Positions 6,978-13,513 of a stretch of DNA of 13,513 nt are shown here, one piece after another (within the stretch, counting starts at the first letter, position 1; each line of letters opens with the position of its first letter). The stretch lies in NCBI GenBank assembly GCA_021295935.1, contig JAGWBL010000011.1:1-13513 (forward strand). Reading direction: 5' to 3'. A model generated the notes under the pieces. The model made no database searches and was not told the DNA's origin. It saw nothing but the letters and a program-made list of their open reading frames with translations. Source of the DNA: Pseudomonadales bacterium (GTDB lineage: Bacteria > Pseudomonadota > Gammaproteobacteria > Pseudomonadales > Azotimanducaceae). The position numbers and the translations under genes were made by a program.

Positions 6978-7399
6978 GGGATCGTATCCAGATCCTTCAG
7001 TTCTGGAGGTGTGTAGTTCTCGTCGTGTCTTGCAAGCACCTGATCGGCCTTGAACAGGCCATCCTCGGCAAGCCTGCCAACAACGATGGATCCCTGATCT
7101 TCCTTGAAAAGGGAAGGCAGCAGACCATCGTAGGCCACCTGAAAGCTGGCGCCTGCTCGATCGGTGAGGAGAAACCTGACGCCCAACCCCTCCGCCTCCC
7201 GCTCGATGGAGCCTGGTTCGACATATCCACCTGCACGGATCCTGACTTCAACGGGGGCGTCGCCGCTCACGATTCGATGCGGAGGATAAAAGTGGTCGAT
7301 GTTCTGCCTCAAGGCAACCAGCGACACCGCGGCGGTCGCCACGACTCCTGCCAGCGCGAAGACGATCAACTGGAGCCTTCGCTTTCGGATCGGGTTCAT
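6974..7399 (-). CDS. ccmE: Heme chaperone CcmE
   Basis: CcmE is a periplasmic heme chaperone on an N-terminal anchor; it binds heme covalently and passes it from CcmABCD to CcmF. The 141-residue product has a basic N-terminus (MNPIRKRR) and one membrane segment (about residues 10-30). The beta-barrel core follows, with RAGGYVEPGSI, VRFLLTD and DGLLPSLFKEDQGSIVVG. The covalent heme motif is ARHDENYTPPE (His125, Tyr129). ATG at 7399 overlaps the ccmD stop by ATGA. The stop overlaps the ccmF TTG as TTGA. Every expected signature is present. Confidence 0.97.
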   Translation of the reverse strand: MNPIRKRRLQLIVFALAGVVATAAVSLVALRQNIDHFYPPHRIVSGDAPVEVRIRAGGYVEPGSIEREAEGLGVRFLLTDRAGASFQVAYDGLLPSLFKEDQGSIVVGRLAEDGLFKADQVLARHDENYTPPELKDLDTIP

Positions 7400-7542
7400 G
7401 CGTGATCGACGAGTTGGTTCTGCAACTTCCTTGCACGTCGCTTTGCAGTCCTCAAGGAAGCGAGAGGTCGAAGAGCGATACATGCGAGCACCAGAACGCA
7501 AATTGCGTAGGCGCTCCAGATGTAGAACGACGGATCTCTCAT
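7396..7542 (-). CDS. ccmD: Small heme exporter accessory protein CcmD
   Basis: CcmD is a small single-span membrane protein needed to release holo-CcmE from the CcmABC complex. The 48-residue product has the usual shape: short N-terminus MRDPSFYIWSAYA, one membrane helix (about residues 9-27), then a very basic cytoplasmic tail (RTAKRRARK). Sequence conservation is low in this family, so the call rests on size, topology and position between ccmC and ccmE. Both ends use 4-base ATGA overlaps (7539-7542 and 7396-7399), which fix the start. Confidence 0.92.
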   Translation of the reverse strand: MRDPSFYIWSAYAICVLVLACIALRPLASLRTAKRRARKLQNQLVDHA

Positions 7543-8300
7543 GGCGCCTGCTTCGGGCCAACGTTGAGCACGCTCCTGACCCAATCGGTTCTCGCATCCC
7601 GCTGAACCAGCTCTGCGCGCATTGCCGCCAATGCTGCGCCGGCCACGAGCGCGTGAAATCCCAGCACATTGACGGCAAGCGGCCACAGGAAAGCGGGTGC
7701 CATGGCCGGCGGCCCGCCCAGCGTAATGCTCCCGGGCTGATGCAACGTGGCGAACCAATCCACGGAGTACTTGATGATGCGGATGTTCACCGCACCGACA
7801 AGGGCGAGAATGGAGACTGCCATCGCCGCGCGCTGATTTCCAGCCAATGCTCCCCGCAACGCGATCAGGCCAATGTACAAGAAGAACAGCACGAGCGTCG
7901 AAGTAAGGCGTGCATCCCAGACCCATCCGGTTCCCCACGTCGGAATGCCCCAAATCGCGCCTGAAGCCAAGGCGAGGCCGGTAAGCGCACAACCGATGGG
8001 AGCCAGCGCGGTCATGCAGATGTCTACCAGTTTCATGCGCCACACCAACCACACCACTCCTGCTGCCGCGATTGCCAAGTAGACAAGTTGCGACAGGTGC
8101 GCGGCGGGCACGTGGACAAACATGATCCGCGCACTCTCGCCTTGCAGTCGATCGGCAGGAGCAAAGAACAGACCCCAGATCATGCCAACCACCAGCAGCA
8201 GGATGCCCGCAACGTACAACCATCGAATCCAAGCGACCGAGCCCTGGAAGAAAAAGCGAGACGATCCGCTGCGATGGAAGATCGTCGAGAGCGAAACCAA
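7539..8300 (-). CDS. ccmC: Heme handling membrane protein CcmC
   Basis: CcmC presents heme to CcmE at the periplasmic face. The 253-residue product has six apparent membrane segments. The two heme-ligand histidines are present: His63 in FVHVPAAH and His187 in TLHQPGS. The WWD motif reads TWGTGWVWDARLTS (residues 121-134). The usual CcmC motif is WGTWWVWDARLT, so Gly125 stands where a tryptophan is normally found; the codon is GGA, not one base from TGG. TTG at 8300 lies one base after the ccmB TAG and gives a normal N-terminus; no ATG or GTG fits better. The stop overlaps the ccmD ATG. Confidence 0.95.
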   Translation of the reverse strand: MVSLSTIFHRSGSSRFFFQGSVAWIRWLYVAGILLLVVGMIWGLFFAPADRLQGESARIMFVHVPAAHLSQLVYLAIAAAGVVWLVWRMKLVDICMTALAPIGCALTGLALASGAIWGIPTWGTGWVWDARLTSTLVLFFLYIGLIALRGALAGNQRAAMAVSILALVGAVNIRIIKYSVDWFATLHQPGSITLGGPPAMAPAFLWPLAVNVLGFHALVAGAALAAMRAELVQRDARTDWVRSVLNVGPKQAP

Positions 8301-8301
8301 T

Positions 8302-8967
8302 CTAGTACTCCGTTGAGGCTCGAAGGGCCGCGGCGGTCGCGAACGGCGACAGCGTCATGGTTCCGAGCAGCAGCACGATCATCCAGAGAATGAGCGGCGC
8401 TGTCGGCTGTCCGACCACCGAAGAGGCAGCAACCGACACTCCTAGCACGGTTACGGGGACAAACAACGGAAGAACGAGTAGGGCAAGCAGTGCCGCACTG
8501 CGATGGACTTCCAGCACCAGCGCGGATCCAATCGCACCCAGAAGGGCCAACACTGGTGTGCCCAACAAGAGCGACACGAGCAACGACTGTACCAGACCAG
8601 ACTGCAGACCCATCATCCAAGCAGCGATTGGAGACAGCGCCACGACCGGCAGCACCGAGATGCTCCAGAAGGCAGCCACCCGCGCCAAGACGCAGAGCGC
8701 CAGCGGTTCTGCATGCAACAGAAACTGATCAAGGGTTCCATCGTCGTGATCGCGTCGGAACATCGAGTCCATGCCTAGCACGGTCGCGAACAACGCCACC
8801 ACCCAGACCGCGCCGATCGAGGAGATCGAGTTCTCGTGCATCGAGAATCCCGTGCCAATCGAGAGAATGGTCACCAAAAGCAGAAAGAAGACCGCTGGCA
8901 TCAAAGTGTCTGAGGCCTGGCGGATCGCTAGGCAAAAATCGCGTTGCATGGACAGCCAGATCATCAT
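8302..8967 (-). CDS. ccmB: Heme exporter membrane subunit CcmB
   Basis: CcmB is the ABC-type membrane subunit working with CcmA; ATP hydrolysis by the pair drives release of holo-CcmE from CcmC. The 221-residue product has the family length and about six membrane segments. Its N-terminal region (RDFCLAIRQASDTLMPAVFF) and the conserved loop MFRRDHDDGTLDQFLLHAEPL (residues about 69-89) resemble the CcmB pattern of F..D..DG.LEQLLLSP. Two start ATGs are adjacent (8967 and 8964); the first gives a 4-base overlap with the ccmA TGA. The stop TAG is followed one base later by the ccmC TTG. Confidence 0.95.
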   Translation of the reverse strand: MMIWLSMQRDFCLAIRQASDTLMPAVFFLLLVTILSIGTGFSMHENSISSIGAVWVVALFATVLGMDSMFRRDHDDGTLDQFLLHAEPLALCVLARVAAFWSISVLPVVALSPIAAWMMGLQSGLVQSLLVSLLLGTPVLALLGAIGSALVLEVHRSAALLALLVLPLFVPVTVLGVSVAASSVVGQPTAPLILWMIVLLLGTMTLSPFATAAALRASTEY

Positions 8968-9554
8968 CCGGTAGCAGGCAGGTGCACCTCTCTGGTTGTG
9001 GCGATGGGAAGGCTCTGGTGCGTTGCGAGCACCGCAGCACCACCCTGCTTCACGTGCTCATCGGCTTGCCGAACCAGAGCTGCCGCCCGATCGGCATCAA
9101 GATGTGACAAGGGTTCGTCAAGCAGCCACAGGTCGTGGCTCGCGACGAAGAGGCGGGCCAAGCCGCTCCTTTGTGCCTGACCGGTGGAGAGCGTGCCGAC
9201 GGGCCGATCGAGCAACTCTCCTATGTCCAGGACTTCGGCGGCGCGCTCGACCAGCGCTCGGTCACGCCGAGTCGAGACCATCCGTTGGTACCAGTCAAGA
9301 TTGGTGCGCACAGTCAGCGCTGGCGACAGACCGTGCTTGTCGCCCACGAGTCCGACAATGCCTTCCTGCCAGTGCAGATGTCCGCGTCGTGGGCGAAGCA
9401 ATCCGGCGAGGATTCTCAGAAGAGTCGACTTTCCCGAACCGTTCGTTCCGGTGACTGACAGGCACGCTCCCGGTTCCAACTTGACGTCCAGACCGCCAAA
9501 GAGCTCCCGGTTGTTTACCTCGTGCCAGATGGATGTTGCTTCAACTAGGCGCAG
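8964..9554 (-). CDS. ccmA: Heme exporter ATPase CcmA, probable CTG start
   Basis: CcmA is the ABC ATPase of the CcmAB complex. From CTG at 9554 the product has 196 residues, near the usual 200-210. Walker A is GTNGSGKST (Lys42), the signature is LSTGQ (122-126), Walker B is LWLLDEP (Asp146, Glu147) and the H-loop is LATHQS (His179). The region after Walker A (GLVGDKHGLSPALTV) matches the CcmA-specific loop. The first ordinary start is TTG at 9479, which would remove the N-terminal strands (LVEATSIWHEVNNRELFGGLDV) that family members have. From the stop of the upstream DM13 gene to 9479 the frame holds no ATG, GTG or TTG. CTG at 9554 has GGAG seven bases upstream and begins MRLVEA, as expected. 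The stop overlaps ccmB by ATGA. Identity is secure; the start is inferred. Confidence 0.93.
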   Translation of the reverse strand: MRLVEATSIWHEVNNRELFGGLDVKLEPGACLSVTGTNGSGKSTLLRILAGLLRPRRGHLHWQEGIVGLVGDKHGLSPALTVRTNLDWYQRMVSTRRDRALVERAAEVLDIGELLDRPVGTLSTGQAQRSGLARLFVASHDLWLLDEPLSHLDADRAAALVRQADEHVKQGGAAVLATHQSLPIATTREVHLPATG

Positions 9555-9561
9555 CGCGGTT

Positions 9562-9565
9562 CTCC
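9562..9565 (-). promoter_or_regulatory. Ribosome binding site for the proposed CTG start of ccmA
   Basis: GGAG on the minus strand, seven bases before CTG at 9554. It is the main support for a non-canonical start there. Confidence 0.5.
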
Positions 9566-9608
9566 GGCTTTCTTCCGCCAGCGCCAGCAGTAGCTCGCCA
9601 ACGGCAAC

Positions 9609-10124
9609 TCAAGGCGACAGGTCGGCCGATGCGATGTACTGTCCGAACGTTTCGCACCAGATGGTGATCGAGCGGGCATTCAGAACCAGATCGCGTTCCA
9701 CCGGGTACACCTGGGCTCCGGTGAAGCTCTTCAGCTTTGCCAGCCGCGTTCTCGCTTCGTCCGCCATAAAGTCGGATTCCTGCTCAATTCCGGGTGTGGA
9801 GCTCAGGTAGATCCAGAAGTTCGGGCCCGGGCCCACTTCAAAGTCCTCGCCTAACTGGAGAAGGCTGTCTCCGTACGACGACACGAAGAGCTCCACGGTT
9901 CCCCGCCCCCAATGCAATGTATCCTGACCGGTCGAGTCTGTGCGGAACGTTCCCCCGAGAGTTCGTTCCAGAGTTTGCTCATCCACTACGACCACGCTCT
10001 CGCCTAATGGCGCGGGAGGAAACAGGTACGGGAACGCGACCAACATGCCCCCTGCGCCTGCAACCGCCCCCAGCAAGAGGGCGCAAAGGACTGCCAGAAC
10101 GGGGATCCGACCGTTCATCTGCAT
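9609..10124 (-). CDS. Membrane-anchored periplasmic DM13-domain protein
   Basis: The 171-residue product has an N-terminal hydrophobic segment (about residues 7-31), probably an uncleaved anchor or signal peptide, then a DM13-like domain at about residues 55-169. Matching features are GTFRTDSTGQDTLHWGRGTVELF, the LGEDFEVGPGPNFWIYLS core, a KLKSFTGAQVYPV segment, and the C-terminal SITIWCETFGQYIASADL with its near-invariant cysteine (Cys157). DM13 domains are predicted to act in redox or electron transfer outside the cytoplasm; no biochemical role is established that I can cite. It sits directly before ccmA, its TGA being in frame with ccmA, and 10 bases after the yheU stop, so it is probably co-transcribed with the ccm genes. 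ATG at 10124 is used; ATG at 10118 is an alternative. Confidence 0.85.
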   Translation of the reverse strand: MQMNGRIPVLAVLCALLLGAVAGAGGMLVAFPYLFPPAPLGESVVVVDEQTLERTLGGTFRTDSTGQDTLHWGRGTVELFVSSYGDSLLQLGEDFEVGPGPNFWIYLSSTPGIEQESDFMADEARTRLAKLKSFTGAQVYPVERDLVLNARSITIWCETFGQYIASADLSP

Positions 10125-10134
10125 CGCCGCTGGC

Positions 10135-10389
10135 TCACTCCGACCTGGCCAGTCGCTCGAATTCTGAACGAAGCACCACGTTTGTCGACTTGGTCACCGC
10201 GTCGTACGTGATTAAGGCATCTCCCCGCCTGATTAAAGCCACCACCTTCGCTCGCATGTTCTCGCGATTCTCAGTCAGGATGTCGGTTTCGCGCGAAATG
10301 AATTCGTCGATCAAGGAATTGCGTGCCTCATTGGTCAAGGAATCGAGCGGAACGATGCAACCCCTTTCTTCCGATGCTCTCGTTCTCAT
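10135..10389 (-). CDS. yheU: YheU family (UPF0270) small protein
   Basis: An 84-residue protein resembling YheU of Escherichia coli, a conserved small protein of unknown function. Matching parts are IVPLDSLTNEARNSLIDEFISRE (compare the family pattern of IPW..L.PETL.NLIE.FV.RE), the middle helix RAKVVALIRRGDALITYD, and the ending STNVVLRSEF (compare TVNIMPRSQF). The family tends to begin very close to the IP motif, so the ten residues from ATG at 10389 to Cys11 may be extra, but no other usual start exists. It lies 33 bases after ttcA and 10 bases before the DM13 gene. No catalytic motif can be pointed to. Confidence 0.85.
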   Translation of the reverse strand: MRTRASEERGCIVPLDSLTNEARNSLIDEFISRETDILTENRENMRAKVVALIRRGDALITYDAVTKSTNVVLRSEFERLARSE

Positions 10390-10422
10390 TCTCTTGACCG
10401 GTTGTGCGGCTTCCCGTTCATC

Positions 10423-11304
10423 TCACGCACCACTGCGTCCAAGAGACGCTCTCGCGGGACACTCCCGATTGAGTCCTCGACCCTCAAGTCCGTGGAAGTC
10501 GTGCAACGAAACGTCAGCCAGATGGCTCGGAATCACCGATGCCATGGACCTGGCGATGTTCTCCACACGTCCCGGGTGGTCCCTGTCCCACACGCGAAGA
10601 AGTTGCTTGATCTGCTTGCGCTGCAGGTGCTCCTGCGATCCGCAAAGGGTACACGGGATGATCGGATGGCCACGCAGGCCCGAGTACTCGACGATGTCGG
10701 ACTCGCGAACAAGAAACATCGGCCGGATGACTACGTGGCCATTTTCGTCGGACAGGAGCTTGGGCGGCATCGCCTTCAATCGCGCGCCGAAGAACATGTT
10801 CAGGAACAGAGTCTCCACTGCGTCGTCCAGATGGTGCCCAAGTGCGATCCTGGTCGCGCCATGCTCAGCCGCCGCGCTGTAGAGGATTCCACGACGTAGT
10901 CGGGAACACACGCGGCACAGAGTTCCCCCAGCCGGAGTGCGTGCCTTGGTTATCGAGTACGTGTCTTCCTCGATGATGTAGTGCTCGACGCCCAACCGAG
11001 AGAGATGGTTCGGCAACACATCGGTTGGGAATCCCGGTTGCTTCTGGTCAAGATTGACGGCGAACAGGTCGAATCGGATGGGAGCCGCGCGCTGCAACGC
11101 GAGCAGGATGTCCAGAAGCGCATAGGAGTCCTTGCCTCCGGACATGCAGACCATCACTCGGTCGCCGTCGCAGATCATGCCGTACTTTGATATCGCTGCG
11201 CCGACGCGACCGCGCAGTTTTCGCTGGAGCTTCGCAAGCGCCCTCGATGCAGAGACCTGCTCCAACGCAATCGAGTTCACCTGGGCCGAGGCACCTGACG
11301 GCAT
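10423..11304 (-). CDS. ttcA: tRNA 2-thiocytidine(32) synthetase TtcA
   Basis: TtcA is a cytoplasmic iron-sulfur enzyme that thiolates cytidine 32 of certain tRNAs using ATP. The 293-residue product has the PP-loop SGGKDS (residues 55-60) and the NLDQKQPGFP stretch (84-93). The cluster cysteines are present in CRVCSRLRRG (Cys130, Cys133) and CTLCGSQ (Cys218, Cys221), and LGHHLDDAVETLFLNMFFG follows the family closely, as does PSHLAD near the end. The frame is open further upstream, but ATG at 11304 shares one base with the permease stop (TAATG) and leaves a normal N-terminal extension. The last 20 residues (about 274-293) are poorly conserved. Confidence 0.96.
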   Translation of the reverse strand: MPSGASAQVNSIALEQVSASRALAKLQRKLRGRVGAAISKYGMICDGDRVMVCMSGGKDSYALLDILLALQRAAPIRFDLFAVNLDQKQPGFPTDVLPNHLSRLGVEHYIIEEDTYSITKARTPAGGTLCRVCSRLRRGILYSAAAEHGATRIALGHHLDDAVETLFLNMFFGARLKAMPPKLLSDENGHVVIRPMFLVRESDIVEYSGLRGHPIIPCTLCGSQEHLQRKQIKQLLRVWDRDHPGRVENIARSMASVIPSHLADVSLHDFHGLEGRGLNRECPARASLGRSGA

Positions 11305-13513
11305 TAGAGTTCTCGCAGAATCAGCACCGGAGGGAGCCGTACAAGCTTGCGCGTGCTCAACCAGCCTACGCCCCCAATCAGAGCCGCACCGAAGAGGGGA
11401 CCAACGAGCCAGCTCCACCACGTCGGTTGGTAGTCCATTTCGAACACTTCCTGTTGCAGCAGCAACACCGAGAGTTCCGCTCCTGCAGCTCCAACCAGTC
11501 CTGCGAAGAACCCAAGCACCATGAATTCCGCGGCCAAGGAACCGGCGATCAGTCGCTGGTTTCCTCCAAGCGTACGAATCAGCGCGTGTTCGCGCATGCG
11601 CTCGTCATGGCTGGACTGAATGGACGCGACCAGCACCAACAGGCCGGCCGAAAACACCAGAGCCATGACCCACTCGATGGCCTGCGTGACGCGTGCTATC
11701 ACTTGCTGTATGAACTGCAGAACCTCGTCGACCTGGATGACGACCACTGTGGGATGCTCTCGAATGAAGTCGGCTATTGAAGCCTTCTCTTCGGGCGGCA
11801 GGTAGAACGCGCCCATGAACAGGGCGGACATGTCCGACATCGCCGCCGGGCTGAGAATGAAAAAGAACCAAGGGCGAATCTCGGATTCCTCGATCTCCCG
11901 AACATTGGCGATCTCCACATCCACTGGAAGGCCATCGACATCGAAGCGCAGGACATCGCCAACTTCCAGGTTCCACTGGCTCGCGTATCCACTCTCGACG
12001 GAGGCCAGCGCCATGGATGTGTTGGATTCCCACCAGTCGCCCCGAACAATCTCGTTGTCTTCGGGCAGGTGGTCCATCCAAGTGAGTTGTCGCGTTGAGG
12101 TCAAGCGTGGCCCCGGACTGACGAAATCAAGCGACTCCATGTAGGTCTTGGTGGGAACGCCATTGACCGCCGTGATCCGCCCTCCCAAGAGCGGGTAGAG
12201 CTCGCCGGCGAGTCTCCCGCGCTGCTCTATGTATCCCGTGATGGATCCAATCTGTTCTTCCTTCACGTTCATCAGGAAGAAATTCGGCGAGTCTTCTGGC
12301 AGTTGCGCCTGCCACTCGTCGAGCAACGCAGTGCGAACCAGAAGCAAGATTTGCAGCAGCATGATGGCGAACGCGAAGACCGTGATTTGGGAGACGTTGC
12401 TCTTGTATCGACGCCTCAGACCCGACAGCGCGAGCTTCCAGACGCTACCAGCATGGGTGCCGACGACTCGACCCAACGACAGGAGCGACAATGCGATGAC
12501 CGCAAACACCGCCAGCACCAGCACCGCTCCCAGGACTGTCCAGAGGGTGAGTTGGAGACTCCCGGTGTACCAGAGAAGCAAGACGAATCCACCCGCAACA
12601 GCGATCAGGTAGGTGGCAGTGGACGAAGGCTCCATCGCCTTCAGGTCCCTGCGGATTACGTGCATGGGGGACACGGTCCGCAAGGCCAGGATGGGTGGCA
12701 TCGCGAACGCCAGCAGACAGATGAAACCCGTGACCGACCCCACCATCAATGGACGCAGGCTCGGGAACGGCAGACTCGCGGGGAGGTAGCCGCGCAACGC
12801 CTCGATCAACCCGAAATGTACTGCAACACCGAGCAAGAGCCCCAAGGCGATTCCCGCGGTGCCGATAACGCAGAGCACTCCGAAGTAGCTCCACTGGATC
12901 GTTGCGGGAGCTGCTCCGAGCGTCTTCAATATTCCGACGTGGTCATAGTGGCGAATCGAGTAGCGGTGAGCACTCAAGGCCACTGCGACGCATGCCAGCA
13001 GGACCGCAAGAGAGCCACCCAGAAGAAAGAAGCTCTCTGCACGGTCCAACGCTCTTCCTATGTCGGCATCCGACCGCACATCCCTCCATCGGTAGTTGGG
13101 CAGCAGCCTTGATTCAAGCCTGTCGTAGAGAGTGCGCAGAGACCGGTTGTCGCCGGCCAGCAGCAACTGGTACCGAATACTGCTCCCCGGCTGAACGATC
13201 CTGGTAGCCGGCACGTCCTGCATGCGCATCAGCACACGTGGCCCAAGGTCCATGAAACTTCGCTCGCGGTTGGGGTCCACCACCAGCACTTCAGAGACGC
13301 GGAACCTGCTGTGTCCAATCTTGACTTCATCTCCCTTCACGATGTTCAAGGCGGGAAAGAGGCGGGAGTTCACCCAGACGGTTCCCGGTTCCGGCACGTC
13401 GGCGACCCGACGCGGCTTGCCGAACGGCTCATCCGTGATCTGCTGCACTCCACCCAGCGGGTAGACGTGCTCGATGGCCTTCTCGCTGACCATCGTGGCT
13501 CGGTCCGCATTGT
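11304..13513 (-). CDS. FtsX/MacB-type ABC transporter permease (YbbP-like), N-terminus off right edge
   Basis: Integral membrane subunit of an ABC system of the LolC/MacB/YbbP type, which typically move lipophilic substrates or act mechanically on envelope components. About 735 residues are visible; numbering here is from the ATG at 13493. The frame stays open to the window edge, and family members begin with a membrane helix and periplasmic domain that are not seen, so this is an internal start. Two FtsX-type domains are clear: residues about 155-285 (three helices, with YDHVGILKTLGAAPATIQW) and about 605-727 (REHALIRTLGGNQRLIAGSL). Two further helices at about 293-340 and one at 370-390 precede the second periplasmic domain (about 395-600). 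The partner ATPase would lie to the right of the window. The stop overlaps ttcA. The exact subfamily and substrate are unknown. Confidence 0.92.
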   Translation of the reverse strand, partial: NADRATMVSEKAIEHVYPLGGVQQITDEPFGKPRRVADVPEPGTVWVNSRLFPALNIVKGDEVKIGHSRFRVSEVLVVDPNRERSFMDLGPRVLMRMQDVPATRIVQPGSSIRYQLLLAGDNRSLRTLYDRLESRLLPNYRWRDVRSDADIGRALDRAESFFLLGGSLAVLLACVAVALSAHRYSIRHYDHVGILKTLGAAPATIQWSYFGVLCVIGTAGIALGLLLGVAVHFGLIEALRGYLPASLPFPSLRPLMVGSVTGFICLLAFAMPPILALRTVSPMHVIRRDLKAMEPSSTATYLIAVAGGFVLLLWYTGSLQLTLWTVLGAVLVLAVFAVIALSLLSLGRVVGTHAGSVWKLALSGLRRRYKSNVSQITVFAFAIMLLQILLLVRTALLDEWQAQLPEDSPNFFLMNVKEEQIGSITGYIEQRGRLAGELYPLLGGRITAVNGVPTKTYMESLDFVSPGPRLTSTRQLTWMDHLPEDNEIVRGDWWESNTSMALASVESGYASQWNLEVGDVLRFDVDGLPVDVEIANVREIEESEIRPWFFFILSPAAMSDMSALFMGAFYLPPEEKASIADFIREHPTVVVIQVDEVLQFIQQVIARVTQAIEWVMALVFSAGLLVLVASIQSSHDERMREHALIRTLGGNQRLIAGSLAAEFMVLGFFAGLVGAAGAELSVLLLQQEVFEMDYQPTWWSWLVGPLFGAALIGGVGWLSTRKLVRLPPVLILREL

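Noticed and set aside
8964..9479. ccmA starting at TTG 9479
   Set aside because: It would give a 171-residue protein lacking the first strands of the ABC ATPase fold that are clearly encoded just upstream in the same frame.

Overview
All credible genes in this window lie on the minus strand, so the biological reading direction runs from base 13513 down to base 1. The content suggests a proteobacterium, most likely a gammaproteobacterium. It has a complete System I (Ccm) cytochrome c maturation cluster in the order ccmABCDEFGHI, a ttcA-type tRNA thiolation gene, a YheU/UPF0270 protein (a mainly gammaproteobacterial family) and a bacterial-type SMC. The DNA is G+C-rich by eye, and TTG and GTG starts are used freely. 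Taxonomy is inferred from gene content only.

Layout in transcription order: a large FtsX/MacB-type ABC transporter permease whose N-terminus lies beyond the right edge (13513-11304); ttcA (11304-10423), joined to it by a TAATG stop/start overlap; a yheU-like gene (10389-10135); a membrane-anchored DM13-domain protein (10124-9609); ccmA, ccmB, ccmC, ccmD, ccmE, ccmF and ccmG (9554-4465), nearly all with 1-4 base stop/start overlaps; an 841-base stretch with no convincing gene (4464-3624); ccmH (3612-3163); ccmI (3166-1727), split by an in-frame TAG; a 131-base gap; and the N-terminal half of smc (1595-1), cut at the left edge where the hinge begins.

The ccm products form one pathway. CcmA and CcmB, with CcmC and CcmD, load heme onto CcmE. 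CcmF, with CcmH and CcmI, transfers heme from CcmE to apocytochrome c. CcmG and CcmH keep the CXXCH cysteines reduced, and CcmI holds the apocytochrome through its periplasmic TPR domain. The DM13 protein directly upstream of ccmA carries a conserved cysteine and may belong to the same periplasmic redox work; this is inference from position.

Four points deserve a second look: the amber codon exactly between the membrane part and the periplasmic TPR part of CcmI; the 841-base non-coding, inverted-repeat-bearing stretch that breaks the otherwise overlapping ccm operon; a ccmA gene with no ATG, GTG or TTG that would give a full-length protein, but a CTG with a well-placed Shine-Dalgarno; and an apparent tandem duplication of the C-terminal beta domain in CcmI. 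I did not find a clear novel defence, mobile or CRISPR system. The rest is housekeeping gene content.
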